NCBI RefSeq assembly: GCF_008124615.1
Contig: NZ_VNIB01000004.1
Location: 124,001 to 188,000 of the forward strand
Direction: 5' to 3'
From: Geothermobacter ehrlichii
GTDB lineage: Bacteria; Desulfobacterota; Desulfuromonadia; Desulfuromonadales; Geothermobacteraceae
Length of the DNA: 64,000 nucleotides
Shown here piece after piece: positions 61,698 to 64,000 of this stretch (the stretch's first letter is position 1; each line of letters begins with the position of its first letter). A model generated the notes under the pieces. That model was not told the DNA's origin and did no database searches. It saw only the letters and a list, made by a program, of their open reading frames with translations. Position numbers and translations under genes: made by a program.

Positions 61698-62873
61698 ATG
61701 GCAACAACCGAATACCGGAGCAAGGTCCCCTTCTGGCGCGACCCGGTGAAACGGGGACACCTCTTTCAGGCGGCGGTCCTGCTGACGGCTCTGGCCATCG
61801 GCTACACCCTCTTCGTCAACACCCAGGCCAACCTGCAGCGCCAGTCGATCGCCACCGGCTTCGGCTTTCTGGAGCGCGAGGCCGGCTTCGAAATCGCCGA
61901 GCCGCCCATCCCCTATTCGGCGGCGGACACCTACGGCAGGGCCCTGCTGGTCGGCGCCCTCAACACCCTGAAGGTCTCTTCCGTCGGCATCTTCTTCTCG
62001 CTGATTCTCGGCACCATCATCGGCATCTCGCGGCTGTCGCACAACTGGCTGGTTTCCCGGCTTTCGGTGGCCTTCATCGAAGTGATGCAGAACATTCCGG
62101 TGCTGCTGCAGCTCTTCTTCTGGTACGCCATCTTCTACGAGGCCTTCCCCTCGCCGCGCCAGGCGCTGAACCCGCTGCCGGGGCTCTTTCTCTGCAACCG
62201 CGGCCTCATCTTCGCCGTCCCGGCCGCGCACCCGTCCCATGTCTGGATGCTGGCCGCCGCCGGCGTCGGCATCGTCGGCTGGTTTCTGCTGGTCCGCTGG
62301 GGACACCGGGTGCAGGACCGCACCGGCAGGCTGCTGCCGGTGCACCGGATGGGGATGGCCCTCACCGTTCTGCTGCCGCTTGCGGTCTGGCTGCTGGCCG
62401 GCGCGCCGACGGCAATGGACGTTCCGGTGCTGCGCGGTTTCAACTTTCGCGGCGGGCTGACCGTCAGTCCCGAGTTCAGCGCCCTGCTCATCGGCCTGAT
62501 CCTCTACACCTCGGCCTTCGTGGCCGAAATCGTGCGTGCCGGCATCCAGGCCGTGAGCAAGGGACAGATCGAGGCGGCCATGTCGATCGGCCTGAAGCCG
62601 GGACAGGTCTTGCGGCTGGTGGTGCTGCCGCAGGCGCTGCGGGTGATCATCCCACCGGTCACCAGCCAGATGCTCAATCTGACCAAGAACAGTTCGCTGG
62701 CCATCGCCATCGGCTACGCCGATTTCGTTTCGGTGGCCAACACCACTATCAACCAGACCGGACAGGCGATCGAGGGCGTGGCACTGATCATGCTGGTCTA
62801 TCTCTTCTTCAGCCTGTCCACCTCGCTGTTCATGAACTGGTACAACAAGAAAATGGCCCTGGTAGAGCGTTGA
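61698..62873 (+). CDS. aapQ: Amino acid ABC transporter permease AapQ
   Basis: A 391-residue inner-membrane permease, the size of AapQ/BztB. N-terminal helix near 27-45, the TLKVSSVGIFFSLILGTIIGISRLS start of the transport core, the long periplasmic insert, and the EAA loop EAAMSIGLKPGQVLRLVVLPQALRVIIPPVTSQMLN. ATG 61698 chosen; TTG 61683 is in frame upstream. Partner of the next gene. Confidence 0.94.
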   Translation: MATTEYRSKVPFWRDPVKRGHLFQAAVLLTALAIGYTLFVNTQANLQRQSIATGFGFLEREAGFEIAEPPIPYSAADTYGRALLVGALNTLKVSSVGIFFSLILGTIIGISRLSHNWLVSRLSVAFIEVMQNIPVLLQLFFWYAIFYEAFPSPRQALNPLPGLFLCNRGLIFAVPAAHPSHVWMLAAAGVGIVGWFLLVRWGHRVQDRTGRLLPVHRMGMALTVLLPLAVWLLAGAPTAMDVPVLRGFNFRGGLTVSPEFSALLIGLILYTSAFVAEIVRAGIQAVSKGQIEAAMSIGLKPGQVLRLVVLPQALRVIIPPVTSQMLNLTKNSSLAIAIGYADFVSVANTTINQTGQAIEGVALIMLVYLFFSLSTSLFMNWYNKKMALVER

Positions 62874-62875
62874 CC

Positions 62876-63961
62876 ATGAGCGACCTGATCCGTGACAATG
62901 AAGAGATCCGGCCTCCGGTCACCAAGGTCGGTGTCCTCGGCTGGCTGCGGGAGAACCTGTTCAATGGCTGGTTCAACTCGCTGCTCACCCTGGCGACCCT
63001 CTATCTGCTCTGGCTGACGATACCGCCCCTGGTCAAATGGGCTTTCATCGAAAGCCACTGGTACACCGATCCCGGCGTCTGCCGCGAGGGCGGCGGCGCC
63101 TGCTGGTCGATCATCCCGAAGAACGTCCGCTTCATCTTCTTCGGCTTCTTCCCCGAGGACCAGCAATGGCGGCCGGCCCTGACCATGATCCTGCTGGTGG
63201 GACTGGCCTTCTATTCCAAGGACCGCCGCCGCTGGAAAAAATCCCTCGCCGTCATCTGGCTGGTCGGCATCCTGCTGATGGGCTGGCTGATGCACGGCGG
63301 CCTGGGGCTGCCGGTGGTCGAGACCGGCAAGTGGAGCGGCCTGCCGCTGACCCTGCTCCTCTCCTTCTTCGGCATGGTCTTCGCCTATCCCCTCGGCGTC
63401 CTGCTCGCCTTGGGACGGCGCTCGAAGCTGGCGGCCATCAAGTCGATGTGCGTGGTCTACATCGAGCTGATCCGCGGCGTGCCCCTGATCAGTCTGCTCT
63501 TCATGTCGTCGGTCATGTTCCCCCTCTTTCTGCCGGAAGGGGTGACCTTCGACAAGGTGCTGCGCGCGCAGGTGGCGATCATCCTCTTCACCGCCGCCTA
63601 CATCGCCGAGGTGGTGCGCGGCGGCCTGCAGGCCATCCCCAAGGGGCAGTACGAGGCGGCCGACTCGCTGGGACTGAACTACGGCAAGACCATGCGGCTG
63701 ATCATCCTGCCGCAAGCCCTGAAAATCGTCATCCCGCCGACGGTCGGCATTCTGATCTCGGCTTTCAAGGATACCTCGCTGGTGGTCATCATCGCCCTCT
63801 ACGACGTGCTGAAGACCACCAAGGTCACCCTCTCGAACCCGGAATGGATGGGCTTTTCCACCGAGGCCTATCTCTTTCTGGCCGCGCTCTACTTCGTCTG
63901 CTGCTACGCCATGTCGAGCTACAGCCGCCGGCTGGAAAAGGAACTGAACACCGGACGCTGA
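62876..63961 (+). CDS. aapM: Amino acid ABC transporter permease AapM
   Basis: A 361-residue permease. The N-terminal NLFNGWFNSLLTLATLYLLWLTIPPLVKWAFIESHW matches AapM/BztC, with the EAA loop YEAADSLGLNYGKTMRLIILPQALKIVIPPTVGILIS. It starts two bases after the aapQ stop and forms the heterodimeric membrane channel with it. TTG 62870 is a less likely start. Confidence 0.94.
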   Translation: MSDLIRDNEEIRPPVTKVGVLGWLRENLFNGWFNSLLTLATLYLLWLTIPPLVKWAFIESHWYTDPGVCREGGGACWSIIPKNVRFIFFGFFPEDQQWRPALTMILLVGLAFYSKDRRRWKKSLAVIWLVGILLMGWLMHGGLGLPVVETGKWSGLPLTLLLSFFGMVFAYPLGVLLALGRRSKLAAIKSMCVVYIELIRGVPLISLLFMSSVMFPLFLPEGVTFDKVLRAQVAIILFTAAYIAEVVRGGLQAIPKGQYEAADSLGLNYGKTMRLIILPQALKIVIPPTVGILISAFKDTSLVVIIALYDVLKTTKVTLSNPEWMGFSTEAYLFLAALYFVCCYAMSSYSRRLEKELNTGR

Positions 63962-63975
63962 ACGGACAGGACACC

Positions 63976-64000
63976 ATGAACGGACAGACTTCCGCCACCT
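63976..64000 (+). CDS. Start of the operon's next gene, probably the AapP ATPase
   Basis: ATG at 63976 opens MNGQTSAT before the window ends. The position 14 nt after aapM and the operon order predict the ATP-binding subunit; nothing more can be seen. Confidence 0.5.

Overview
The window looks like a chromosomal segment of a GC-rich, anaerobic or metal/sulfur-cycling deltaproteobacterium of the Desulfuromonadales/Geobacterales type. This is an inference from gene content, not from a marker gene: a hemH-hemE-radical SAM haem cluster, a minimal sirohaem reductase next to a rubredoxin fusion, a TVP38-flavoprotein fusion, sigma-54 control of proline catabolism, many two-component and c-di-GMP proteins, and dispersed intergenic repeats. 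No rRNA, tRNA, CRISPR array, complete insertion sequence or replication origin was seen. Both ends cut genes: hemH at the left and an ABC ATPase at the right.

Layout. 0-3.2 kb (minus): haem genes hemH (partial), hemE and a SPASM radical SAM protein. 3.3-9.9 kb: a membrane HAMP-PAS-DnaQ exonuclease fusion, a nitronate monooxygenase-like protein, a histidine kinase/response regulator pair, and a rubredoxin-DUF2231 protein with a small sirohaem reductase. 10-15.2 kb: quinone oxidoreductase, ChbG/HpnK deacetylase, SenB-like glycosyltransferase, shikimate kinase-like protein, zinc-ribbon membrane protein and orphan pseudopilin. 15.4-20.7 kb: TVP38-flavoprotein reductase, Gfa-like protein, EttA and a methyltransferase. 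20.7-26.1 kb (minus): an AT-richer, tightly overlapping surface-glycan operon that looks horizontally acquired. 26.2-30 kb: two EamA transporters, a MATE-like protein and a YcxB-like protein. 30.2-33.6 kb: acyl-CoA synthetase with a sigma-54 promoter, a QueG-like Fe-S protein and an AhpD-like protein.

34.1-36.6 kb is a second AT-rich island of small unknown proteins plus a secreted nuclease, flanked by inverted copies of a 25-bp motif. 36.6-39.5 kb holds a lipase-like hydrolase, a membrane-anchored winged-helix protein and a CGGC protein. 39.7-44.3 kb is a complete livFGMHK branched-chain amino-acid ABC operon. 44.5-49.8 kb is a proline module: proline dehydrogenase, P5C dehydrogenase, a PAS-AAA-Fis activator with matching palindromes at two places, and proC. 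50-53 kb is polyamine synthesis (speE, speA). 52.9-60.3 kb holds an ExeA-like ATPase, a cytochrome b5-like protein, a decayed TRAP binding protein, a PAS-GGDEF-EAL protein and a Rep/UvrD helicase. 60.4-64 kb is an aapJQM(P) amino-acid ABC operon.

The amino-acid theme is coherent: two uptake systems, proline oxidation under its own activator, and arginine-derived polyamines. The most interesting non-coding structure is a roughly 160-bp MITE-like element present three times (8.5, 38.9 and 54.0 kb). It has near-perfect terminal inverted repeats; one copy supplies the stop codon of a response regulator and another has an internal deletion.
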